Below, piece by piece: positions 24,213-34,697 of a stretch of DNA of 64,000 nt. Under the pieces are notes generated by a model that saw only the letters and a program-made list of their open reading frames with translations, made no database searches and was not told the DNA's origin. The position numbers and the translations under genes are program-made. Every line of letters starts with the position of its first letter. Position 1 is the stretch's first letter. Source of the stretch: Sesamum alatum (taxonomy: Eukaryota; Streptophyta; Magnoliopsida; Lamiales; Pedaliaceae); the NCBI GenBank assembly GCA_034509735.1, contig JACGWO010000002.1, positions 21,499,636-21,563,635 of the forward strand, given 5' to 3'.

Positions 24213-24394
24213 AACCGTTGTGCTGGCCGGCCGGCCGCGCGCACAGGGCAGCGCGCGCGCGCTGTGCCGCGCGCTGGCCCTCGGCCAGCAGTGGCCGGCT
24301 GCGCACGGCACGCGCGCGCGCCCCTGCTCGCGCGCTGGCCGAAGCTCAGCGCGCGTAGGCGCCCGCCTGCGCGCGGCCATTGCCGGCCCGACCA
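24213..24394 (-). other. GC-rich tract of the nested element's leader
   Basis: A block dominated by CG/GC dinucleotides sits between a T-run (24393-24417, poly(A) in sense) and the conserved AAAACGGCCC/AACCGTT hairpin-like sequence at 24194-24215. Open frames through it are arginine-alanine repeats with no family resemblance, so it is not treated as coding. Confidence 0.85.
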
Positions 24395-24634
24395 AATTTT
24401 TTTTTTGTTTTTTTAAAACTGTTTCAGCACAATAACATTAATATTATTCTGAAAATAAGCATGCAATTTTAGATCCAATCTAACAAAATTAAGCATGCCA
24501 AAAGTCCATTAAATCCAAATAATTGAATCATCATATTATTCATATATTTATGTAATCTAACATGCCAATAAAGCCATTTAAAAGCAAGTAGATCATGCCA
24601 AACACATAGATCTATGCCCCTTACATCGAACCGG

Positions 24635-24646
24635 GCTCTGATACCA
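24635..24646 (-). other. Primer binding site, tRNA-Met type
   Basis: The minus strand reads TGGTATCAGAGC, complementary to the 3' end of plant initiator tRNA-Met, two bases after the LTR end. Confidence 0.9.
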
Positions 24647-24648
24647 CT

Positions 24649-26898
24649 TGAAGGACAAGCGGATCCGCCCGGGAGCGTGAGCGGAAGCGAGAAAGGCGTA
24701 AAATTGCGTAAATTTAAATCAAATTCAAAATACGCGAAATCCCAAGGGGTGTACCCTTGGGTGCTCAACCGGGTGTTCGATGTAGGATGTGTAAATATTA
24801 AAACATATATTTAAACACATAGGGCATAGATATACAATTGAAATCAATCAAAGCGTAATAAACCGTTACCTTTGATTGTTTAGCGTATGCTCCCGGCTAC
24901 TAGCGTTGTTCCTTCTCCGGAATGCTCACGAAATCCAAACGTATGGATTCTCCAAAGGTGATCCACACCACACCGGAAGAAACACATGTTCTTCTTGCTA
25001 GAAAAGAACGGGTTTAGGAAGGAATCGGTTTAAGAGAAGAACACTATGAATTAGTGTTCTCTTAAACTTACTTTGTGCTTCTTCTTGATTCAAAATCAAG
25101 TGAAGAACACAAGTGTAAGAGAGGGAGGGAGCACGAAATTTTGAGAGAGAGGAGAGGATTTTTGTCTTCTCTTTTTCCTAGAAAAAGATGAATAATGAAT
25201 CACTTATGTTAGGTGTTGTATATTCTAATATATATACTACCAAAATTAATGTGATTATTGGAATTAATGTGATTATTGGAATGTGTCTAGGTTCATCCAT
25301 GGATGTCTAGATTCATTCCAATCAATCACCATCAATTCTTCAATCAAGCCTACCAAAATTTATGGTATGATCAAATCATACCAAAAGGGAAGAGGTTGAT
25401 TGGAGTTGATTTGTCTCTTTCCAAAAGAGACAAGTCAACATACCACCTAGCATGCAACATGGCTGATTTTGCTTCCTCTAAGGGAGCATGTCGGCTATGT
25501 TTAATTAAGGGAAGAAGTCCAACTTCTTCCTATTCAAAATTAGGAATTATTTCTCCTCTCGGGTATAATTTAACGGACCGGGTTTTATCGTAATCCAATT
25601 ACGACAAACCCAATATTAAATCCAATTTAATGTCCACTTAAATTATTCCCGTTGATCTTTTAATCCAATTAAAAGATCCAACGTCTCAACATCTCAACTT
25701 TCCATATTTAATCGAAAATCCAATTTACCGATTAAATGAAAGCCCGATACAATATCGGCCCGTCCATCCAATAGACTTTCCCTTAAGTAATCCAATTACT
25801 TATTTTATCCTTCGAGATTGATTCCAAGTCGATCTCTCAACCTCCTCGGTGATTTGTGTGTGACCCTTTAGGTTCACCCTCAGCTAGACTTGGGCGGTGT
25901 CCCACAAGGGCCCGTTACCATGGGTGGCCGTCTAGCAACGGTCCATGGCACTAGAGACTAGGTGAATTGGCGTGAACATTTAGGCGCCGATTCCGTACGG
26001 GTACGATCCTTCCGTCTACCGTCTCCCGGCCTTAGTCTAGGGTATGGAATTAGGCGTCGGTTCCCATCCTTGACTAGGCATCTATGCTTAATACTCGAGA
26101 CCACGAATGCTTCATTGTGTCGACACAGGAAATCATTCCCTGTTCGACCAACCACTGTGGCCAAAGCTTCAAACAGCATGAACGTGTCTCCGAGTGCATA
26201 GGAGATACCTCTGTCACATACTGACAGGGGACGGATCCTCTTCTTGGAATCCACCATCCTCGCTACACATTCTGACTGCACTGGACAAGGCTTATGATAA
26301 TCATCTTATAGAATGATTACCTCTCGCCAGATCCAAGATACAGCCGTCCTGTGCACGCGACTGCCATGATCCCTCAAGTCTGAGGATTACTCCCGTACTA
26401 TCGGAACCGGGGAAAACCAATCATACCGACCAAGCCTCCAAGGCTTCCATATGATGATCCCCGCGAGTCAGTCCAGTCGGCTCGACCCCAGTCGACCAAC
26501 CCATCAAGATCGTGTAGGCGTCCCACGCCTGTCGCCAATGAAACACGGCACTCATTCAATGAACACGACTCTTGACGCAAGTCTCAATAGGACTCTCGAT
26601 GCCCTGTCTCGAGGTCCTCGACTTGAAACGTTTCAGACCCAACTCTTAATCAGTTGGTTTCATGACCACCATCCAATGCATGGCCCAACTGCACGAGTTG
26701 TTATCCATGGTCTGTGGGCTTTGTTGCGATATAAGTTAAACACCATTTTAACAAATGTAAGATGAGCGCAACAAAGAAGGTACCATTGGTGACGAACACT
26801 CATCTTATTCATCACATAATAATATTACATTCACATCAAGTTGTCGGATAGGTTACAAATTGCCAAACCTATTGGCTTTCTGGTCACTTATTCCAACA
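24649..26898 (-). mobile_element. Group A LTR of the nested element, first full-length copy
   Basis: It starts TGAAGGACAAGCGG next to the primer site and ends TTATTCCAACA at 26898 (two changes from TATTCTAACA). It contains the shared core (25908-25970), the palindrome region and the usual AATCCAATT-rich block. An 18-base unit, AATTAATGTGATTATTGG, is tandemly doubled at about 25243-25278 in this copy only. Confidence 0.9.
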
Positions 26899-28430
26899 AT
26901 CAAATCATACCAAAAGGGAAAAGCTTGATTGAAGTTGATTTGTTTCTTTCCAAAAGAGATAAGTCAACATACCACCTAGCATGAAACATGGCTGATTTTG
27001 CTTCCTCCAAGGGAGCATGTCGGCCATGTTTTAATTAAGGGAAGAAGTCCAACTTCTTCCTATTCCAAAATAGGAATTATTTCTCCTCTCGGGTATAATT
27101 TAACGGACCGCGTTTTATCGTAATCCAATTACGACGAACCCAACATTAAATCCAATTTAATGTCCATTTAAATTATTCCTGTTGATCTTTTAATCCAATT
27201 AAAAGATCCAAAGTCTCAACGTCTCAACATTTCATATTTAATCGAAAAACTAATTTACCGATTAAACGGAAGCCCGATACAATATCGGCCGGTCCATCCA
27301 ATGGACTTTCCCTTAAGTAATCCAAATACTTATTTTATCCTTTGATATTGACTCCAAGTCGATCTCTCAACCTCCTCGGTCATTTGTGTGTGACCGTTTA
27401 GGTTCACCCTCAGCTAGACTTGGGCCCGTGTCCCACAAGGGCCCGTTACCATGGGTGGCCGTCTAGCAACGGTCCATGGCACTAGAGACTAGGTGAATTG
27501 GCATGAACATTTAGGCGCTGATTCCGTACGGGTATGATCCTTTCGTCTACCGTCTCCTGGCCTTAGTCTAGGGTATGGAATTGGGCGTCGGTTCCCATCC
27601 TTGACTAGGCATCTATGCTTAATACTCGAGACCACGTATGCTTCATTGCGTCGCCACAGGAAACCATTCACTGTTCGACCAACTACTGTGGCCACAGCTT
27701 CAAACAGCATGAACGTGTCTCCGAGTGAATAGGAGATACCTCTGTCGCATACTGACAGGGGACGGATCCTCTTCTTGGAATCCACCGTCCTCGCTACACA
27801 TTCCGACTGCACTGGACAAGGCTTATGATAATCATCTTACAGAATGATTACCTCTCGCCAGATCCAAGATACAGCCGTCCTTGTGCACGCGACTGCCATG
27901 ATTCCTCAAGTCCGAGGATTACTCCCGTACTATCGGAACCGGGGAAAACCAATCATACCGATCAAGCCTCCAAGGCTTCCATATGATGATCCCCGCGAGT
28001 CAGTCCAGTCGGCTCAACCCCAGTCGACTAACCCATCAATATCGTGTAGGCATCCCACGCCTGTCGCCGATGAAACACGACACTTATCCAATGAACACAA
28101 CTCTTGACGCAAGTCTCAATACGACTCTCGATGCCCTGTCTCGAGGTCCTCGACTTGAAACGTTTCAGACCCAACTCTTAATCATTTGGTTTCATGACCA
28201 CCATCCAATGCGTGGCCCAACTGCACGAGTTGTTATCCATGGTCTGTGGGCTTTGTTGCGATATAAGTTAAACACCGTTTTAACAAATGTAAGATGAGCG
28301 CAACAAAGAAGGTACCATTGGTGATGAACACTCATCTTATTCATCACATAATAATATTACATTTTCATCAAGTTGTCAGATAGGTTACAAATCGCCAAAC
28401 CTATTGGCTTTCTGGTCACCTATTCTAACA
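26899..28430 (-). repeat. Tandem copy of the U3 two-thirds of the LTR
   Basis: 26899-28430 repeats 25370-26898 in the same orientation, starting at ATCAAATCATACC and ending at the LTR terminus CTAACA. There is no primer site or polypurine tract between the copies. The two copies differ at scattered positions. It is a direct duplication of about 1.53 kb that extends the LTR to about 3.8 kb. Confidence 0.88.
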
Positions 28431-29050
28431 CCTAGACACATTCCAATAATCACATTAATTATGTATATATATATTAGAATATACAACACCAAGCATAAGT
28501 GATTCATTATTCATCTTTTTCTAGGAAAAGAAGAAGACAAAAATCCCTCTCCTCTCTCTCAACTCTCGGCCTCTCTCCCTCTCTCACACTTGTGTTCTTC
28601 ACTTGATTTTGAATCAAGAAGAAGAAAAAAGTAAGTTTACGAGATCACTAATTCATAGTGTTCTTCTCTTAAACCGATTCCTTCTTAAACCCATTCTTTT
28701 CTAGCAAGAAGAACATATGTTTCTTCCGGTGTGATGTGGATCACCTTTGGAGAATCCGTACGTTTGGATTTCGTGAGCATTACGGAGAAGGAACAACGCT
28801 AGTAGCCGGGAGCATATGCTAAACAATCAAAGGTAACGGTTTTACTACGCTTTGATTGATTTAATATACATTTTGCCCTATGTGTTTAAATATGTTTTCA
28901 ATATTTACACATTCTACATCGAACGCCCGGTTGAGCACCCAAGGGTACACCCTTGGGACTCGTTCATTTAAATTAGATTTAAATTTACGCACTTTTTCTC
29001 GCTTTCTCGCTTCCGCTCGCGCTCCCGGCCGGATCCGCTTGTCCTTCAAG

Positions 29051-29062
29051 TGGTATCAGAGC
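29051..29062 (+). other. Primer binding site, tRNA-Met type
   Basis: TGGTATCAGAGC, two bases downstream of the LTR terminus CTTCA. Confidence 0.92.
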
Positions 29063-30859
29063 CCGGTTCGATGTAAGGGGCATAGATCTATGTGTTTAGC
29101 ATAATCTACTTGCTTTTAATGGCTTTATTGGCATGTTAGATTATATGAATGGATGAATTGAATTGGATCAAAAAATTGCATGCTTATTTTCAGAAAAATG
29201 TTACTGTTATTGTGTTGAAACAGTATTAAAAAAAAAAAAAAAAAAAACTAGTTCGGACAGCAACGGCCACGCGCAGGTGGGTGCCTGCGCGCGCTGGGCT
29301 TCGGCCGGCGCCCGTGGACGCAGCGCACGGGCGCGCGCTGTGCGCTGCCGGCCGAGGCCAGCGCGCGGCACAGAGCGCGCGCGCAGGGCTCCCCTGTGCA
29401 CGCGGGTGGCCGGTTGGCGCAACGGCTGGGCCGTTTTGTGCCGTTTTTCGACGTTTTCCGGAAAATTTGATTTTCTGCATTTTCTGCACAATATTTTGAA
29501 AATATGTTAATTTTGCATTCTTGATTTTGGAATAATTGGATTATTCCTTGAATTAAATTTGCTTGATTAATTTGGAATTAGTACATGCATTGGATGCATT
29601 GTTTAAAATGTCCATTAAATTTGAAATTTTAATTTTGCATATTATTTATATGTTTATGCTTTTGTGATGTTGGACATCACTTGGGTATTTGGAATATCTA
29701 TTGGTATTTATGCATGATTATTTGGAATAATTATGTTATGTGTGTTGATGGAATCAACATGGGATGATCACAAAGAGCCCTAAACCTTATGTATGGATGA
29801 ATGTATGATCATTTATTTTCTGTTGGGTGGGGCCTGCGTGCCTCTTGTTTTTGGGACTATCATCTCCCGTATTTTCAGCCTCATGATGTTAAGGCTTGTT
29901 TTCTTTATTACCAATTTATTACTTTTAGTTGTAATGAGAATAGATAGGATTGGTGAGGTTTTAATTTTAAGAAGTAATTGGAGTCGGAGACCCCAAGGAG
30001 GAGCATCAAGGCGTGAAACAAGAAGCACTTCAAGGCCCATTGGAATGACAATGGGTATATTATTATTGTAATAATTTAGGACCACCCTAGACAGACCATA
30101 GACTCACTGCGGGCTCAGTGGGTCGCATAGGTTGGGCTTGTGATCATCCTAACAGGGGTATGCTATGTTTTCTGCATGCGGCGTATTTATTTATCGCTTT
30201 AAACATTAGATATTTATGCATGCTAAAACACAATAATGTGATGAGGTTTCGGTCACACGTAAACTCACATTTGGTTGGACCAAATTAAATATTAGGCCCA
30301 GAACGGACTTGGATCAAAATGGTATTTTGATCTGTCCGAGCCTTGCATCCACAACAATGTGGTGAGGAAGCTACCACTACCCAAGTGTGGTCTCACGAGT
30401 CATGGCACACTTGGACTAGGGGAAAGCTGCACCATTGTTGTGAACAAAAAGACTGCGCTCGCTGTTTCCCTGTCTCACGAGTCGTGGGGGGCGACAGTTT
30501 GAGGCTTGATTTGGTTGATGCGTCGGGCCCAACACTGAGTAACATGGTTCGCTTGGAATCCTCGGAACCATGTGAATAGGTAAGGCAAAATATCTTGTGA
30601 ATCTCATTGGATGAGAATGATATTGGATATCTCCCACGAGGTCTTCTTCATGTGAATCGTAAAAGCGGGGCATGGAGATTACGCTTGTGGATCCCAAGCC
30701 CACTATGAAAGGGCTTCCCGAAACTCCGCTTGAGAGTGGTGGACTTTCGTATAAATAGTGGGGGGGTTAAAGACTAAAAGATCAAGTCTTCAACTTGAAC
30801 AATAATATTACCATCAAGTCATCAAGTAATTTCTGCTATACATTTTTATTAATGTAGAT
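29063..30859 (+). other. Long untranslated leader of group A element
   Basis: About 1.8 kb separates primer site and gag ATG with no conserved frame. Landmarks in order: poly(A) run (29226-29245), GC-rich tract (29254-29438), AACGGCTGGGCCGTT hairpin (29422-29436), a GTTGAT/ATCAAC hairpin near 29744-29758, first arm of a long-range inverted repeat (29762-29780), CACTG/CAGTG hairpin (30105-30120), second arm (30134-30149), and a hairpin with a self-complementary loop (30381-30414) with a second copy of the loop motif at 30476-30486. The same landmarks in the same order occur in the leaders at 49452-51188 and, partly, at 60733-62258 and 62736-64000, so the leader is under constraint or copied as a unit. 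Confidence 0.8.
29254..29438 (+). other. GC-rich tract of group A leader
   Basis: CG/GC-dominated block directly after a poly(A) run and before the GGGCCGTTTTGTGCCG sequence. Its equivalent lies at 24213-24394, 39440-39594, 49685-49766 and 62259-62735; the flanks align, but the block itself differs in length and order between copies. Confidence 0.85.
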
Positions 30860-32474
30860 ATGTCTAAGAACCCATTAACCATGATTCTCGAGACTAACAA
30901 ATTCAACGGAACGAACTACTCGGATTGGCTGAGAAACCTGAGGATTGTCCTCGGTTTCGAGAACCAAGGCTACGTCTTGGACGAGCCGCCACCGAGCGAC
31001 TTACCGAAGGGGTCCACGCCTGAAGAACGTTTGACGTTCGAGAAATGGCATGAGGACAATCGGAAAGTACGCAGTATCATACTGGCTTCGATGTCTAACG
31101 ACATCCAGAAGCAGTATGAGAGGCTGGACAACGTCTCCGCCATAATGCTCCGCATGAACGAGGTTTATGTGGTTCCGGATAGGCATATTAGATATGCCGC
31201 GACAAAAGCATTCTTTGGCACCAAGCTCGCTGAAGGAGCGTCTGTATAAAGTCACGGGGTCAAGATGCTCTCCCTAGTGGAGAAACTCGAGGATCTTAAA
31301 GCTGGTTTTAACAATGACACGTACATTGACGTGATCCTCCAGTCGCTTCCTCCATCCTATGACCCGTTTGTTGTAAACTACAACATGAACGGACTTGAGA
31401 AGTCTATTCATGAGTTGATCAACATGCTGGTCCAATACGAGGCCACGACCCACAAGTCGGCGTCGGCGGTATTGATAGGAGAGGCTTCGACCTCCAAGGC
31501 GAATCGCAAGAGGGCTGGACGTTGGAAGAGGAAGAAGGGCAAAGGGAAGACGGTTGCGGCCCCTGCTCGGGCTTCGGGCGTCCCTGTTGCTTCGGTTGGA
31601 CCGAGCAAAGGGAAAGGGAAGGCCCGTAGTTCTCAGCGGTCCAAGGCACATGATGTCTGCATGCATTTCCAAGGGAAAGGGCATTGGAAGAGGGAGTGCC
31701 CACAACTCCTCTCCAACCCAGGTATGTTTGTGGTTGAAGTAAATATGATTACTAATTCTATTTCATGGGTATTGGATACCGGGTGTGGTGCTCACATCTG
31801 CAATGGTTTGCAGGCACTGCAAAGAAGCAGAAGGCTAACCAAGGATGAGATGATCCTGAGGCTAGGCGATGGCAAGGCCGTTGCTGCGGAGGCCGTAGGA
31901 TTACTAGAGTTAGCCATTAGTAGTCATGTTAGGATTGTACTGAATGACTGTTTCTATGTACCTAGCATGATTAAAAACATTTTTTCCATCCCGGTCCTTG
32001 ATAAGGAGGGATATGAATTTACCATCAATAAAAACGGTTTTTTCATTATCAAAGATGGTAGTTCTCATCTGCTTGGTACATTGGTCAACGGTCTGTACAT
32101 ACTTCAACAGTCTAATTGGATTATGACTGCAGAACACAAACAAAAACGTGATGATCATAATAACGCACAGATATGGCATGCGAGGTTAGGTCATATCTCT
32201 AAAGATAGGATAAGAAGGTTGGTGGACTCAAAGAGTCTAGAAATAGACGATTTGGACAACCTACCGACCTGCAAATCCTGTCTGAAGGGAAAGATGACCA
32301 AGAAACCCTTTGTTGGACAAAGTACGCTAGCCAGTGGTCTGTTGGATTTGATCCATACAGATGTGTGTGGTCCACTAAATACTCAGGCTAGAGGTGGGTA
32401 CTCGTACTTCATAACCTTTACCGATGATCGTTGACGGTATGGTTATGTTTACCTGATGAGGTACAAGACTGAAG
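30860..32474 (+). pseudogene. Group A copia gag-protease-integrase, truncated
   Basis: One frame starts MSKNPLTMILETNKFNGTNY at 30860 (gag), then a Lys/Arg-rich linker, a zinc knuckle near 31649-31695, protease (VLDTGCGAHICNG, about 31770) and the integrase N-terminus (IWHARLGHIS, CKSC, LIHTDVCGPL, about 32170-32370). Breaks: TAA at 31247 where the sister copy has CAA; the second knuckle cysteine is phenylalanine (CMHF for CMHC); TGA at 32432 in the integrase core; and loss of everything after 32474, where an A' LTR starts. RT and RNase H of this element are not found in the window. Family certain, protein non-functional. Confidence 0.93.
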
Positions 32475-34697
32475 TGAAAGAATCGGGTACGGCCCGGGAA
32501 CGCAACGGAAGCGTAAAAACGTTAATTTAAAGCATAAATTTAAACGGGTTCAAAGGGGTGTTCCCTTTGAAGTTCCCGGGCGTTCGGTGTTTGTCAAAGC
32601 ATAAAATAAAGAGGAGAAGAATGCTGGACATATGGCTAAAGGAAGTAAACAAAAGATACATGAAAACATAAAGAAAACCAACCTTATGTTCGTTGCACGT
32701 AGAACCGGATTGTTTCTAGCGTTGTTCCCTTTCCGTTTCTCCTTCCGTTCACTTGAGGATCCAAATTAGAATCCCTCTAATTTGTCCACACCACACTATG
32801 GAATGTATATCTCTAATCTATTGCTAGATAGAAGTAGAGAAAAGAAGAAGAAAAAACAATCCAAAACAACACTATTGATTAGTGTTTTTTGGAATGTTTT
32901 AGTTCAAACCTTTCCAAAAGGTATGAACACAAAAAGGAGAAATTTTCAGAGGTTTTTGGAGAGTTTCTTGATGGAAATTTCGTGCAAGACATAGCATACA
33001 AGTTATGTGAATGGTTTTGTGTAAGTAGAGTTGTTGAATTCAAAATTCAACTTCTCTTGTCAACTTCCAAAGTAACTTACATACACACACCATTATCTAC
33101 ATAACCATGCACCATTATAGCAAATAAAACCACCCACAAAATCATACAAAGGCTGGTCACATGTGCCTCACATGTGGAAGATTTTAATTCTTCCTTCATT
33201 TGCTATAAATTGAATTTTTCCATGGACTAGGACTACTAGTCTTAGACTTTTATTTAATCTAATTAAATTAAGTCCAAACAAAGTCCATTGGGCATTAATT
33301 AATCCAATTAATCTCAATCTAATTGATGCCCATAAGTTTATTTAATCCAATTAAATAAACATAAGTCCGAACTCTAATTAATTGATCCAATCAATTAATT
33401 AATCGAAACCCGATAAATTAATCCAATTAATTTAAAGGTTCTAAGTCCAAAAAAAATTAACTAATCCAATTAATTAATTCTTGGACCATCCATCAAATGG
33501 ATTTCCCAATAAATGATCCAATCATTTATTTTTCTCCTTGAATTAATTTAATCCAATTAAATTAATTCGCTTCTTCTAGAATTAATTCCAAATTAATTCT
33601 ACCAATTCCATAGTGATTTGTGTATGACTCTTTAGGTTCACCCTCAGCTAGACTTGGGCTTGTGTCCAACACAATTGGTTAAATCCAATTTAATTAACTA
33701 TTTTCCAATTAACCATTAATCGGAAAACGCCCGTCACCATGGGTGGCCGTCTAGCAACGGTCCATGGCACTAGAGACTAGGTGAATGTTGGCGTGAACAT
33801 TTAGGCTCTCGATTACCATACGAGTACGGTCCTTCCATCTTCCGTCTCCCGGTCTAAGTCTAGGGCATGGAATTTGGCGTCGGTTCCCATCCTGGACTAG
33901 ACAACTATGCTCAATAACTCGAGATGCGTTTGCTCTATTGATTGACGTAGGAAACCATTCCCTACTCGACCAATCGCTGTGGCCACAGACTTAAAGAGCT
34001 TAAACCATCTCAGAGCGCATAGGAGACTCGACTGTCATATACTGACAGGTGACGGATCCTATCTTGGAATCCACCGTCCTCAATACATATTCCGACTGCA
34101 CTGGATGAGGCTTATGATGAACGTATCCCAGATACGGGCATCTCTTGCCAGACCCTAGATACAACCTTCATATGCATGTGACTGCCATGATTCCTCAAGT
34201 CCGAGGACTAATCTCGTACTATCAGAGCCGAGAATTCCAGTCATACCGACTAAGCCTCCAAGGCTTCCATATGACGATTCCCGCGAGTCAGTTCAGTCAG
34301 CTAACACCCACGTCAACTAACCCACTAATATTGCATAGACGTCCAACGTCTGTTGCCGATGAAACACGGCACTCATCCAATGAATGCAATCCTTAGTGCA
34401 AGTCTCTGTAGGACCCTCGATGCCCTGTCTCGAGGTCCTCGACTTGGAACATTCCAGACCAACCCTCAGAAGTTGGTTTCATAGCTGCCATCCAATGCGC
34501 AGCCCAACTACATGGGTTATACAATTGGTCTGTGGGCATTTGTTGTGACGTTAAAACATCGTTTAACGTAATCAGTAAGCACAACAAACACATAGTGCCA
34601 CGGATGAATACTTACTATATTCATCAAGTCAATAAAGATTGCTAAATAGTACCCAAAACCGCCAATCCAATTGGCTTTCTGGTCACCTATTCTAACA
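32475..34697 (-). mobile_element. A' 3' LTR
   Basis: TGAAAGAATCGGGTACGG at 32475 to CACCTATTCTAACA at 34697, 2223 bp. Contains the shared core near 33735-33790 and the CTGTGGCCACAG palindrome at 33977-33988. A purine-tract complement (ATCTCCCACTTGACC) follows at 34698. Confidence 0.93.

Larger units (their letters stand above)
23590..28430 (-). mobile_element. Nested, internally deleted group A element
   Basis: Read on the minus strand: a partly duplicated 5' LTR (28430-24649), the primer site (24646-24635), about 1.0 kb of leader (24634-23633), and only the last 43 bases of the 3' LTR (23632-23590). Gag, pol, polypurine tract and nearly the whole 3' LTR have been deleted; the join is between leader sequence ending at the GGAGCAT motif and LTR sequence CTCGCTTCCGC. 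The flanks carry the 5-base duplication CCTAG, so insertion was as a whole element and the deletion came later or during insertion. Confidence 0.92.
21981..29048 (+). mobile_element. Group A 5' LTR, split by a nested element
   Basis: The LTR runs 21981-23589 (TGTTAGAATAGGTGACC...GAACCTAG) and resumes at 28436-29048 (ACACATTCC...TGTCCTTCA), with the 5-base CCTAG present at both 23585-23589 and 28431-28435. The LTR at 47255-49437 shows the uninterrupted version across this point (GATGAACGTAGACACATTCC). Joined length is about 2.2 kb. A primer site follows at 29051, so this is the 5' LTR of the element carrying the leader and gag at 29051-32474. A TATA-like GTATATATATAT lies at 28463-28474, just inside the second half. 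Confidence 0.93.

Noticed and set aside
24103..24435. Frames of 70-95 codons over the GC tract, and the like at 29163-29510 and 39380-39627
   Set aside because: The same composition effect; no conservation of reading frame between the leaders.
32782..33104. Two short frames repeated almost identically at 40171-40493
   Set aside because: They repeat because they lie in the two LTRs of one element. They are in the transcribed LTR region with no protein resemblance.
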